Below, one piece after another: positions 9,801 to 22,180 of a stretch of DNA of 64,000 bases. This stretch comes from Leptodactylus fallax (lineage: Eukaryota; Chordata; Amphibia; Anura; Leptodactylidae). The DNA lies in the NCBI GenBank assembly GCA_947044405.1, contig CAMRHE010000358.1:744001-808000 (forward strand). The letters are read 5' to 3'. A program made the position numbers and the translations under genes. Positions within the stretch are counted from its first letter, which is position 1. Each line of letters opens with the position of its first letter. The notes under the pieces are model-generated. The model did no database searches. It worked only from the letters and a program-made list of their open reading frames with translations, and was not told where the DNA came from.

Positions 9801-10828
9801 TCTTTATGTAAACAAACAGTCTCACTGAAGATAAGGAAGAGGAGAGAAGCCTAATAAGTGGATAAAGAAACACATTTCTTAAATAAGATATATTACAAAG
9901 TTTCTTATATTGACCTATACTATTCATTTATGAGGAATTGTTTTATAAATGGCGGTATGCGTTCAGTGAAGAAGAATCATTCCATTCATATTCACTAAGG
10001 TTGTTTGGTTCGATGGAATAGTGAATTTGCTGCATAGACTTGTCCCATCAGTCAGATCCCCAATGCTCTAACATTAACCATCTATCCAATGGATTGGGAG
10101 TAAATGTTTTGGCCAGAATAGCCTTTTTATTTCCAGCAAATTAATTGCTTGTATCACATGAGTGGCTAATGCCAGCTAGATCCAGCACAGTCCCAATAAT
10201 GACTAATGTTACCGTCTGCAATAGGACACCTTGGGCTTGTATGTTATCCTTATTTACAGTGGAAATGTACATGATAATATTTAGCTATATTTTTGTGTGA
10301 TTATAATATAGTTTGTGAGGACTTGTATAAAAGATATTTATGTCAAAGTCGCTATATCAAAATGCAGAACAATTTGTTTTGTTGACATTTATTTTAATAA
10401 AGTGACATTACTGTATATTACTTTACTTTTCGTGCAATAAAGCCCTAATAAACACTAACAGAAAATAAATATTTCAATAAAATGTCATACAAGTAAAAGC
10501 TTATATATTATGAAAAAGATGCTAAATCACATAGTCTAAAAAACTAAAAACAAATGTAGAACCTAGCCAAGGGAAATTTCTATGTTGAAAATGTAGTCTG
10601 ATCTGTAGGCATCAGGATATAGAGGAGTTGAGTACACTGATATATAGTTTGGTTACAAAAGTTCCAGTTTAACTTATTAAATTTAGAGTAGCTGTTATTT
10701 TAAATATGCTTTGTAAATGAATAGTTCAGGTAAATATAAGAAATTTTGTAATATGTTTCATCAGAGAAAAATGCTTCTATATCATCTTATTAGCTTCTCT
10801 CCAGCCTGCTCTCTGCCAGATCCATCTT
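9801..10828. other. no gene; scattered old repeat pieces
   Basis: The sequence near 9880-9935 (tttcttatattgacctatac) recurs near 13430-13465 and, inverted, near 10730-10760, so a dispersed repeat is present. The rest is AT-rich with no recognisable feature. Confidence 0.4.
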
Positions 10829-11515
10829 AAAGGGGTTTTCCTGGCAAAATTTTTTTTTTTTTTTTTCTTATTAGAAAAGGTCTGTTAGTGCTATTAATGG
10901 GTTAATAAGTGCACCTAAATACCTTTAGCAGTGATTTCTGGGTTTCTCCAGGAGCTCCTGGTATCCTCTGCATTTGTTTACATAGGTAGCTTCTTGCTCT
11001 CTTATCCTACAACTACCATCATACATTGGTCTTCACTCATCTCCCTCTCACTCCCTCCCCCTCCCTCTCTCGCACTACCTCCCTGTTTCCCTTGCTAGCC
11101 TGCGGACTACTAGCCCTACCTAACTAACTAACTCAGCCCACCCCCCATCATACTTACTTGTCTTCCTGTCCTGGAGATCACTTTCTTCTATGTCGCCGTC
11201 TCCTTTTTCTCTTGACTTATGCCGGCACTCTGGCTCTATTGCGCAGGCGTGGGAGTCCGGGTCCTTCTCCTCTTCACGTCTCCCGGCACCTGCACAGTAG
11301 AGCAGGAGTGCCAGCATGCCAACACTCCGGCTCTATTGCGCATGTGCCAGCAGAAGTGAAGGAAATGACACTTTGGGCCCAGAAAATCAGGAACGTCATT
11401 GGAAAATCAGAAAATATGCCTGGGGTGGCCACATGACAGCATTGGCGATCTGGACAAATATACATTTTTTATAAAATAAGTTAGTTAGAAGTTAGGCGGG
11501 GGGGAGGGTGTTTAG
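10829..11515. repeat. probable TTAA-type interspersed element, right end unclear
   Basis: It opens with TTAAAGGGGTTTTCC followed by a T-run. Similar TTAA ends appear inverted near 39549-39563. The middle is pyrimidine-rich (10980-11150). It then has two copies of ggctctattgcgca (near 11230 and 11330), each next to cactctgg/cactccgg. Small frames here look like noise. Confidence 0.45.
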
Positions 11516-11529
11516 TTTAGTATCAAAGT

Positions 11530-12512
11530 CTTAACTACTGCTGTTTCCACCATCTAATAGATCTGTCCCTGATATCTCCATTGCAGTCTCCAGCCTTACT
11601 ATAACTCCTAGGCAGCATGCCCGCTGCCTCCGGGTTATGTTTGACTCAGACCTTTCCTTCACCCCCCATATCCAATCAGTCGCATGTGCATGTCATATCC
11701 ACCTCAAAAACTTCTCCAAAATCCGCCCTTTCTTTACCACAGATACATTAAAAATACTTATTGTTGCCCTGATTCACTCTCACCTTGACTACTGTAACTC
11801 CCTACTAATTGGTCTTCCCCTTACTAAACTCTCCCCTCTACAATCTATTCTGAATGCGGTGGCCAGGCTCATCTATCAGTCTAGACGCTACAGCGATGCC
11901 TGCAGTCTGTCGGTCACTACATTGGCTGCCTATTCAATACAGAATACAATATAAACTTATCACCCTCATCCACTTCTCCCGAGTTGCACCACTTCTCTGG
12001 GATGCTTTACCCTGGACAATCAGATTAACACTCATTTTCTACAGCTTCAAGCACAAACTAAAGACACATCTTTTCAGACAGGGCTATCACAATTCCTAAT
12101 GTAAACCCTTCTGCAGTTAGTTTTCCCTAAAACATACCCTCCTCTGTTCACGGTCCCACATTATGCCACAGGAAATGATTCCATACCAGACTGTAACTTT
12201 ATACGTCCAGGCACCATCTGCACATTAATGGACACTGACTGGTGACGGCTCATAGAGATTTATTTATGCGTAAGGAAAGTAACAGCTATCACAAAAATGT
12301 CTAGACCACTGTATAAGCAATGCTACATCTGTTGCCACCCCTGCTACCTCTTGTGTCACCCCCTCTACCTCATAGATTGTAAGCTCTTGCGAGCAGGGCC
12401 CTCATTCCCATTGTGTGAATTGACTATTTCTTTGTAATGTATCTTTTTTACCTGTACTTGAACCCTACAATTTGTAAAGTGCTGCGGAATATGTTGGCGC
12501 TATATAAATAAA

Positions 12513-12556
<44 letters not shown>
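11530..12556 (+). mobile_element. L2/CR1-type LINE, 3' end only
   Basis: The frame at 11637-11954 shows the C-terminal part of a LINE reverse transcriptase: an LSFTPHI stretch, then LDYCNSLLxGLP and LQSIxNAVARL, which are hallmarks of L2-clade ORF2. A shifted frame continues with SLHWLP and ends in a basic tail at 12099, so at least one frameshift is present. The 3' untranslated part runs to a tail with ggcgctatataaataaa followed by (TTA)n. The element is 5'-truncated, as is usual for LINEs, and is not functional. Confidence 0.85.
12522..12556. repeat. (TTA)n microsatellite, LINE tail
   Basis: A run of about eleven TTA units ends the LINE. L2-type LINEs commonly end in short microsatellite tails. 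Confidence 0.9.
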
Positions 12557-12557
<1 letters not shown>

Positions 12558-13498
12558 GTGTCACTTTATCCCGGACAAACTCTTTAACTGAAGACAGACT
12601 GTGTTTTATAAAAGTCTATGAAGTGTGGAGGGGGAGGAGGAAAAGGAATGAGTGAACAGCAGAAAGACATATTATTATTATTATTATTATTATTATTTAC
12701 ATCTATATCTTTAATTACTGCTAAACCTGCTATAAAAGTGCTATAAAACTTAAAAGGAGTCTGTCACAAGGGTGAAGCATGTTAAACCAGCAACACAGTT
12801 AGATAGGTCAGGCTTACCTGAATATAACGCATTTTCCCCCATGAAAATTTGTGCCTCCATTGCTGAGATTCACTTATTTCACAATATGCAAATGAGCAGT
12901 CTGGAGCACCGAGGTTGGCTACATTGCTCCAAACTGCTATGCTCCACACTGCTCTAATATGCCTTCCTTCCCACATCCCTTTTTGAGTGACAGGGCCAGG
13001 GATCTCAACTGAAATCTTGTCTGACCCTGAATTCTCTTTGAGTTCACCAGATTATTAGAGCAATGTGGAATGTAGTAGTTCGGTGCTCCAGACTGTTCAT
13101 TTGTATACTGTGACATAAATGGGGGCACAAATTTTCATGGGGACAAAAGGTTACATTCAGGTAAGCCTGACCTTTCTAACTGTGTTGCTGGTTTAATATG
13201 CTTCACCCTGGTGGCAGTCTCCCTTTAAATCTTACAGTGATCTGTAGCTGTTTGTCCCTGTCTCTGTTTCCCTTTTACTGGGCTCCTCCCTCTCCTCGCT
13301 CCATAGATTTCTATGTAACGTGTCCTGTCTGTGAGCTCTAACCTGTCTTCACCGAAATAATGTAATGAGAAGTTTAGCACACAGGAGAGGGCTGGTAACA
13401 GGAGATAAAAGAATTTTCCTGTGATGAGATATATTAAGAAGTTTCTTATATTCACCTGTACTATTCAGCTACAAAACAAAGTTGAACGTTACACTTTA
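12553..13498. repeat. outer MITE interrupted by a second MITE
   Basis: The left end (ttaagtgtcactttatcc) and the right end (gttacactttaaa near 13490) look like inverted ends of one element. It is split by an (ATT)n run at 12670-12697 and by the TTAA MITE at 12754-13224. The outer boundaries are less certain than the inner ones. Confidence 0.5.
12754..13224. mobile_element. TTAA-flanked palindromic MITE, complete
   Basis: TTAA lies on both sides (12750-12753 and 13225-13228). The inverted ends match over about 90 bp: gtgaagcatgttaaaccagc near the left end is repeated inverted near the right end with few differences. It has no coding capacity and needs a transposase from elsewhere. TTAA target duplication fits Kolobok/T2-like or piggyBac-like elements. 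Confidence 0.8.
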
Positions 13499-13614
13499 AA
13501 CCTCTACAATATTAATGAGCTAAAGAAAAAGGATTGCAGCCTCAATACATGTTTCTCATGTGCTTTCTCAAGGATGTATAGCTAAGTCTGTATGCACACC
13601 CATACAGGGAGATA

Positions 13615-14545
<931 letters not shown>

Positions 14546-14547
14546 TA

Positions 14548-14790
14548 TGTCAGTAAGACTGGATTCAAACTTGTGCTGGAGTCTTCGTAGGAGACTCCGC
14601 CACAGAATCTGCTTAAAATCAGTGGAGAGAAAAGTCCTGCAAGGAGGACTTTTCTCTCCGCCAGTTTTAGTAAAAAAACGGCAGAACAGTATAGTCTATG
14701 GGGTCCGTGGGTTTCCACATGTAACCACTTTTTAAGTGGACAGGATCTCTGTGTGGGTACCCGATAAATAGAAACTCGAACGCTAGTGTG
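14548..14790. repeat. MITE fragment with a perfect 15-bp hairpin
   Basis: The right end reads cgctagtgtgaacctagctt, matching the terminal style of the MITE at 20897-21522. Inside, 14624-14638 (ggagagaaaagtcct) is exactly complementary to 14645-14659 around a 6-nt loop. The neighbouring Tc1 element ends at 14545, so it may have inserted into this MITE. Confidence 0.55.
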
Positions 14791-16009
14791 AACCTAGCTT
14801 AACAGAGTAAGAAGGTCCACTGGACTCCTAGGCCCACAATGAGCAGAGACTTACATAAATAATTATATCTGAGTTATGCCGGAACTTTATAAACTAAACC
14901 ATATGTTAATCCTTAGTATAGGTCATCAGTATTGCTAATTCTGCTTTTCATGCCAGTGACATCACTTTCATCTGTCACATAGCCTTTTTGCAGCTCAGTC
15001 CCATTCCAGTGAATGAGATTGAGCTGAAATGTCAAACATAGTCACTGTAATATCAGTGGTACTGTCCTTGGCATGCAGTGAAAAGGCTGCAGCCAGGTGT
15101 CAAACCTGATGTGACAGAGCTAATATTGATGACCTGCTCCTAAGGATAACTCATCAATATCAGAGATCTAGAAAACCAAGGGTCAAACTTGTTCCTTGAT
15201 ATATTTTCCTTAATATTTTCTAATTCTATTTAAACCTAAAGGTGAGCACTGGAGTTTCAATGTAAGAATGTTTTGCCTGCAGCCAACTTTATTATTAATA
15301 CAGCTTGCAAGGACATGTTTTATCTTGGTCTATGGCTACTAGGTAATGACTGCTTTGTCAGCAATAAAAACATTTTGGAAACTCAAAGTGGTGAGAAGGC
15401 CAAGCAAACTTCACTGATCTCTCTAACTCTAAGACTGAAGCTGTCAGCAACCTCAGTAGCTTACTGACAGGCAGAGCCATGGTGAGGTGTCAGTCACGAT
15501 CGTCATGCTCTGGCTCAGCTCTGTCTGTTAGCAGCAGAGAGCAAGCTTGATTCAATCTCTATTTCTTACTACTTATGGGATACTGTACAATGTCAGTTTG
15601 GACCCTGAATAACCAATATTAAGCTGCTTTCACACTATATATCCATTTTGTGGATCATAAAAAAGGATGGGTTTTAGTAGGCTTGCTTGGCTGGGGCATG
15701 TAGAGAAAAAATGGTGCATGCCATGTCTGAATGGCTCCATTGACTATAATGGGCTTGTGTGCTGTCCGTTTTTTTCACAGACAGCACACGGACAGTTATT
15801 AGTTTTAAAGTAATAAGAATCTTTTATTTCAGATTTCTAGTAACATAGAGTGATCCCATGGTTTTTGGCTATTACTGGCCCCTTAGTGGACTAACCAGAA
15901 AGAGTTGTATGTATTTAGTGTGAAAGATTCAGCTGGAACCATTGATGATTGCCATTGCCATTGATATCATGGACATCAGAGACATAGTTATAAAGGGATA
16001 CTAATAAAA
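14791..16009. other. no gene seen; possible MITE pieces
   Basis: 15625-15805 has the frog-MITE style vocabulary (cacactatatatcc, tgactataatgggc, cagcacacggacag) but no clear ends. The rest is unclassified. Confidence 0.35.
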
Positions 16010-16195
16010 ACAAAGAAAAAACAGCACCGCACAATCCATAGTGTAGTACCGTCAAATTAGTAGATCTAGATACTATAGGGAATATTGCTCACCTTGTGGG
16101 GTTGTGAATAGGTCACAACTCCCTGAAATGCAGAATAGTCAGTGTAGACATCCAATATGGGACAGCTGCAGGGTACCGCCACAAGGATGTATACA
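16010..16195. repeat. probable continuation of the hairpin element
   Basis: This stretch ends in sequence (catccaatgtaaacaatgag) that flows directly into the left hairpin arm, and it includes other repeat-like words. The far boundary is uncertain. Confidence 0.35.
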
Positions 16196-16695
16196 TCCAA
16201 TGTAAACAATGAGGACCAAATCCACAGGATCCCTTGGTAATAGGATGTGGAAGAAAGGAACCGCGCTTACCCAGATGTCTTCAAGGATGGTCTTTATTGA
16301 TACCAGAACACACAACGTGTTTTGGAGCTACAAGATGCCCCTTTTTCAAGTGTACAATTTTGGTGTATAGCATATACTGTGATTACCAAGTTAGCAGTTT
16401 TGGTCTCCACTTTCTGTCCTCCACATCTCTTCTGATGGTGGTTCTGAGCCACAGACACACTGCTTGTGTGGAGGACAGAAAGTGGAGACCAAAACTGCTA
16501 ACTTGGTAATCACAGTATATGCTATACACCAAAATTGTACACTTGAAAAAGGGGCATCTTGTAGCTCTGAAACGCGTTGTGTGTTCTGGTATCAATAAAG
16601 ACCTTCCTTGAAGACATCTGGGTAAGCACGGTTCCTTTCTTCCACATCCTATTATCAAGGGATCCTGTGGATTTGGTCCTCATTATTTACAATAG
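16196..16695. repeat. long hairpin: two inverted arms of about 230 bp
   Basis: 16196-16425 and 16467-16695 are reverse complements with only about six differences over the last 215 bp, separated by a 41-bp loop. As a result, two mirror-image frames of 91 codons appear, one on each strand, and neither is a protein. Each arm carries a gaaacgcgttg-type motif (decayed to acgtgtt in the left arm) followed by an AATAAAG. This is a foldback or MITE-type structure of unknown family. Confidence 0.88.
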
Positions 16696-17394
16696 TTATA
16701 AAGGGAAGTAGAGGTGGAAGTGGCACCTAGGCCCTGGTAAATAAAGGAAATGTCCCAAGAACATAACCATCATTAAATTTGTAGACAATTAAAAGTTAAA
16801 CATTTTTTGCTAATATAAATTCACCACTTCTAACCATCATAGTGGTGACTTTCTATGGCCCGGCACTTGTCAGAAACCCAGCCATGATTTCTTTACTGTG
16901 GCCAGGTTATATGCTATCCCTGTTAGCTTCTGTGTTGCTGCACAAGAACATAACATGGCCATATTAAGAAAATCATAGCAAGGTGTCTGACAAGTTCCAA
17001 ACAACAGAAAGATTCTCCATTCATGGTTGTATCCATTGGCAATCTATCAAGACAAAAGACTGTCACCACTAAGATGGTTAGAGAAAATGTTTAACACTCT
17101 GCACATATTTTATTTGTTTTTAGACATTCAGCATTTTTTAAAATTATTTATATTTGAAAAATCTGTAATTGACAAATCTAAATAAGGTTATGCTTGTGGG
17201 AAACTCTTTAAAAGGGCCTACAGTGTCCTCAAATGCATAAGAAGACACCAGTATTAAAAGTAGTACATGGTGTGTGGGTGGCCAAGTCACAAGAATATGC
17301 TTTAGGGCCCAGGTGCTTGTTATGCTTATGTTGGGCACTATACATATGTGTATGAAATAGACCGTATTTACAGATACAAAGGCAGTTTAAAACA
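16696..17394. other. no gene or recognisable repeat seen
   Basis: This AT-rich sequence has short open frames only. I see no domain, splice-like exon pattern or terminal repeats. Confidence 0.4.
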
Positions 17395-17760
17395 CTACTG
17401 TAGTTCCCTGCAGGATGCAGACAAGTCACAATGTGATATCAGGGTGTTCACATAGGTGCAGAATACCAATAACACACCCACTTACACGCCTGTCATCCAC
17501 GAGGTGCTTAGTATTCTAATTGAAATCAGATTATGTATAGGAGAATAATGGGGCGTGGGTTCTTTGCAAGTTCTTTGTACTCATGTGAGCAATCTACAGT
17601 CTACCTGATCTAATAGAATCGTTGTGACCAATAGGCTACTAGCCAGCATGGTGCACTACATATAACGTGTGACTGGAACCTTTCAGCAAACCTTTCTGTG
17701 TGGAATTAGAATACTGAGCACCCAAACCTCTATTAGATGATGGGTGTGTAATGGGAGTTC
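17395..17760. repeat. palindromic copy of repeat family D
   Basis: The left half (gcaggatgcagacaagtcac, then ggtgcagaataccaataaca) matches the repeats at 30.2-31.1 kb. The right half near 17700-17755 is the inverted counterpart (ttagaatactgagcaccc). It is a nonautonomous palindromic element of unknown class. Confidence 0.5.
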
Positions 17761-19135
17761 ACTGCTATTTTGCTTATGTGTGAATTCCATTCTATAATAT
17801 TTTGGCTTGTGTGCATCCTGCTAGCCCTATACCAAAACTCTACACACTCCAATGCATAGTTAGAGTTACTTTTATTACATAAGCTCTTTTGGCAAAATTA
17901 GATACTGGTCATGTAAAAGTGTTTGGTCCATAGGCCGTGTGTCACTGTATGGGACTATTTATACTGGTATTGTGTGGCACTGTTCTTGTACCATATGTTA
18001 CTACTTCTTGGACATAGAACCTTATATGTGTGTAGATTTTTTTCTTTGTTCAGTAATTTAATCTAAATACTTATCTGGGCTAGGTTATATTTTCCCTTCT
18101 ATATATTTCATATTATTCTTTGCAAAAGTAGCAGCAGTTCAGTAAGACCCATTTAAAAGGTTTTCATCTTGACATCTAGATATAGCGGAGAAGGGATCTT
18201 TGTCAAAGGGCCTTAACCACCTACTGCAAATGTCTGAAATGTGCTTTACCTCAGTTCTCTAAACATTAATAAGACATTAACAAAACATTTAAAATGGTTC
18301 CTACTGCCAAATAGTACTTGGTCCATTGAAATTTATTGCACTATCGACAGTCTAAATATTCTCTCAATTTCATTTTTCCTATTAAAACGTTTCAGCTCTA
18401 TCCAAGGGAACAATGGCACAGCTAACGGAATAAAACATGTTATATCGAAACGTAACCAAAATGTCAAGTAGATATTATGAGAAACCACATTTTGGAATAT
18501 TGTATGCCATTTCTTTGCAGAGTGTTCCACTTAATTCTTTGTTAAAAAATATCCTGACATGCAGGACACTTGTAATAGTTCAAGGAATAACACATTCATT
18601 TAAAGGTTCAAACATCAATTCCACAGCAGATCATAATTCATTCTGTCTGTCTACCTGTCTGTCATTTTAGCTCCATATGTTGCATTAACATGAAGCAATC
18701 TATTGGATTTCATTTCTTCATTTCAGTTGTCAGAGCTGCTTTATTTACTTAATAAAGGATTTGTTAGTTTAGCCTCTGTGTTCACTGTATATTGTCATTT
18801 TGTTGAGAACTTTTCAGCTTTTTATATTACTGATTGGAATGAACTTTAAACTTTTTTATTTTATTTGAAATATAAACAGTATTGTATGTGATGAGCTTCC
18901 ATATTGTAATGACTTTTCTTATTTCAGTAATAGTGTTTATACAGTATGTTGCAGGGGTTAAATTTTAGTAAAAATTGGTTTGTGTATAATGTGCAATTTT
19001 CAATAAACCGAGTTAAAAAAAAAAAAGAAGTAAATATTGGTTGTTGTTAGGCTGGGAGCTATGGATGGTAAACTTGTTTCATTATTATATATTATTTAAA
19101 TATTTAATGTATTAAATGTAAACTTGATTTGTTTA
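17761..19135. other. no gene seen; partly complex non-repetitive sequence
   Basis: 18100-18780 lacks repeat vocabulary and has long AT-rich but non-simple sequence. It could include conserved noncoding DNA, which cannot be decided from one genome. Confidence 0.3.
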
Positions 19136-19522
19136 TACAGTTGTGCTAAAAAGTTTACATACCCCGGCAGATTTTTTGTTTTTTTGGCCTTTTTTCTGAG
19201 AATTTGAATGATAACACAAAAACTTTTTCTCCACTCATGGATAGTGGTTGGTTGAAGCCATTTATTGTCAAACTTCTGTGTTTTCTCTTTTTAAATCATA
19301 ATGCCAACCAAAGACATCAAAATGACCCTGTTCAAAAGTTCACATACCCTGGCGATTTTGGCCTGATAACATGCCCAGAAGTTGACATAAATGGGTTTGA
19401 ATGGCTACTGTGACCTGTTTGCTTGTAATCAGTGTATGTGCATAAAAGCTGAGTGAGTTTCTGGGATCCAGACAGACTGTTGCATCTTTCCTCCAGCCAC
19501 TGAAGCTTCGGGATTGTGAGTC

Positions 19523-19819
19523 ATGGGGAAAGCAAAAGAATTATCCATGGATCTATGGGAAAAGGTAGTTGAACTGTATAAAACAGGAAAGGGATGGAAA
19601 AAGATATCCAAGGAATTGATAATGCCAGACAGCAGTGTTCAAACTGTGATTAACAAATGGAAACTCAGGGACTCTCTAAAAACCAAACCACGGTCAGGTA
19701 GACCAACCATAATTTCAGCCACAACTGCCCGGAAAATTGTTCAGGATACAAAGAAAAACCCACAAATAACATCAGCTGAAATACAGGACTCTCTGAAAAC
19801 TATCGGTGGGGCTGTTTAA
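19523..19819 (+). pseudogene. Tc1 transposase N-terminal half
   Basis: 98 codons from an ATG encode the paired-like helix-turn-helix DNA-binding region (LWEKVVELYKTGKGWKKIS) and a GRP-box-like KPRSGRP. The frame ends at a stop before the catalytic core. Several stops follow in all frames up to 20085. Confidence 0.9.
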
Positions 19820-20085
19820 AGATGCACTTGAAGAAAAACGGGCTGCATGGTCGAGTTGCCAGAAGAAAGCCATTACTACGCAAATGCTAGAAAGAATCTC
19901 GCCTTCAATACGCCAAACAGCACAGAGACAAGCCTCAAATCTTCTGGAACAAGGTAATTTGGAGTAATGAGACAAAAATCGAACTTTTTGGCCACAACCA
20001 TAAACATTACATTTGGAGAGTTGTCAACAAGGCCTATGATGAAAGGAACACCATTCCTATTGTAAAGCACAGAGGTTGGTCACTG

Positions 20086-20532
20086 ATGATGTGGGGATGT
20101 GTGAACTTCAAAGGCACAGGAAACTTGGTCAAAGTTGAAGGAAAGATGAATGCAGCACGTTATCAGCAAATACTGGAGGCAAATTTGCACTCATCAGCCA
20201 GGAAGCTGCGCATGGGACGTACTTGGACATTTCAGCATCACAATGATCCAAAACACAAGGCCAAGTCGATCTGTCATTGGCTACAGCAGAAGAAAGTGAA
20301 GGTTCTGGAGTGGCCATCTCAGTCTCCAGACCTCAATATCATTGAGCCACTCTGGGGAGATCTCAAGCGCGCAGTACATGCAAGACAGCCCAGGAATTTA
20401 CAGGAACTGGAGACTTTTTGCCAAGAAGAATGGGCAGTTTTACCATCTGAGAAAATAAAGAGCCTCATCCACAACTACCACAAAAGACTTCAAGCTGTCA
20501 TTGATGCTAGAGGGGGCAATACACGGTATTAA
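20086..20532 (+). pseudogene. Tc1 transposase C-terminal half
   Basis: 148 codons of the DDE core include MMWGCV, the NDPKH block and [14 protein letters not shown]. In the usual QxDNDPKH motif the first aspartate, which I take to be catalytic, is a histidine here (QHHNDPKH). The enzyme would therefore be inactive even without the frame breaks. Confidence 0.88.
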
Positions 20533-20896
20533 GAACTGGGGTATGTGAACTTTTGAACAGGGTCATTTTGATGTTTTTGGTTGTCATTGTGATTTTAAAA
20601 GAGAAAACACAGAAGTTTGACAATAAATGGCTTCAACCAACCACTAACCATGAGTGGAGAAAAAGTTTTTGTGTTATCATTCATATTCTCTGAAAAAAGG
20701 CTAAAAAATCTACTGGGGTATGTAAACTTTTTAGCACAACTGTATGTTTAACATTGAACCTAACCCAAAAATAAATATGTAAAATGTGACTTTATTTCTG
20801 GACCAGTATAAGTAAGCTTTTGTATCAATTTGATATTTGTATATATTAAATTTAGAATAATTAAATAACATGAAAAACTGGAGCATGCCTGTAAGA

Positions 20897-21522
20897 AGGC
20901 GTTCACACTACCATTGGTGACCGACAGTAGTGTCCGTTGCTATTGTCCGTTACAAGATTTTAGCATCGGACACTAGCTGAACCGTCACAAATCCGTTAAA
21001 ATTTCCATTCGTTTCAATGGGTTTTTATATTGTGTCCATTAATGTCCGTTAGTTTCCATTAGTGTCCGTTTACACCCAATCCGTCAAAAGTCCGTTTTTT
21101 TCCCGCGGACAAAAAATCCTACATACAGGACTTTTATTGTCCGTTTGGAAAAACGGATTCTTGACGGACAGCAAATTTCCGTTATTTTTTTAACATTGAA
21201 GTCTATGGGTAATGGACTTATAACGGACAGTAACTGATAGCCATCAGTTACTGTCCGTTATTTTATGTCCGTTTTTTTTTTCTGCGCATGCTCAGAAAGC
21301 AGAAACAAAAAACAAAAAAAAAATGGACAGTATTAAAAAATGGACACTAACTGATGCTAATGTGTCAGATTTTTTTTTAACTGATCCATTAATTGGATCA
21401 GTTAAAAAAATGACACATTAACATCAGTTAGTGTACGTTAATGTCTGTTATGATAGACGTCTGTTTTTTTTTTTTAACAGACACCTTCATAACGTAATCC
21501 AACGGTAGTGTGAACCCTGCCT
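20897..21522. mobile_element. MITE with tccgtt-rich body and internal hairpins
   Basis: The inverted ends are gttcacactaccattgg on the left and ccaacggtagtgtgaac on the right. The body repeats the words gtccgtta, tccgttag and acggac many times. A perfect hairpin has 18-bp arms at 21221-21238 and 21243-21260 with a 4-nt loop. A second hairpin spans about 21361-21418 (tgtgtcag... to ...tgacaca). It has no coding capacity. The superfamily is not certain. Confidence 0.75.
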
Positions 21523-21594
21523 AAATCTGTTAAGAACAAGTCAGAATCAAAATTTGAGGATCATAGCGAAGGAAGCCACCTAGAGAGCTACAGA

Positions 21595-21807
21595 TGCAGC
21601 AGAGTTAACCCGGACTTCTGCAATTGGTAAACCTGCTGCAGAGTGATTGATATCTAATCACAGAAGTCAACAAAAATCAGTGAAAAGTCATTAGAAAAAC
21701 ATTTTTCAATGATTTTCATGTTTTTTTTTGTTGTCTTCTTGTTGTGATAAGATATCACTCTGCAGCAGTTTAACCAATTGCAGAAGTTTGGGTTAACTTT
21801 GCTCTAC
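21595..21807. repeat. palindromic element of about 210 bp
   Basis: agttaacccggacttctgca at the left returns inverted at the right (gcagaagtttgggttaac). The arms also share ctgctgcagagtgat. It looks like a small foldback MITE. Confidence 0.7.
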
Positions 21808-22180
21808 ACATCAACCCACGTATTGAGCTGCAGCAAAAAAACGCTGCAGAAAAATCCATGGCAGAAATGTATCGCATTTTTTTCTGTAATGTTCTTCACA
21901 GAAAGTCCACAGAGTTTTCCTCTGCCCCTTTCATACCTATATGGAAAATGCCAGCTGCAATATATTTGACATGCTGCAATTTTCAAAAACACAGCTTTTA
22001 CGTTGCAAATTTTTTTTCTGCAATGTGTGGAATGGATTAGCCAGAATCCCATCCACTTTGCAGGTACTGTAAAATGTAGCATTTTTTGCTGTGGTGTTTC
22101 CACTGCGTTTTTGCAACGTAGGGCTCTGGCCTGGAGGAGTTTCAAGCTTCCAACCTTGAAAACCTGCTGCAGTCTACATG
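21808..22180. repeat. repeat family B, long variant
   Basis: It shares many words with 36810-37165 and 62498-62820: tttctgcaatgtgtgg, ggtactgtaaaat, tagc(a/g)ttttttxc and ccactgcgttt. The right end is cgtagggctctggcctgg. The 150-codon minus-strand frame crossing it is a by-product of the repeat. Confidence 0.6.

Larger units (their letters stand above)
19138..20742 (+). mobile_element. Tc1-like transposon, full length, transposase broken
   Basis: TA dinucleotides flank it (19136-19137 and 20743-20744). Terminal inverted repeats of about 210 bp start cagttgtgctaaaaagttta at both ends, and the inner repeat gttcacataccc recurs, giving the IR/DR build of Sleeping Beauty-like elements. The length of 1605 bp is that of a complete element. 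The transposase is split by stops and frameshifts between 19820 and 20085. Confidence 0.96.

Noticed and set aside
16234..16658. Two similar 91-codon frames on opposite strands
   Set aside because: They are mirror translations of the two arms of one hairpin and do not resemble any protein.
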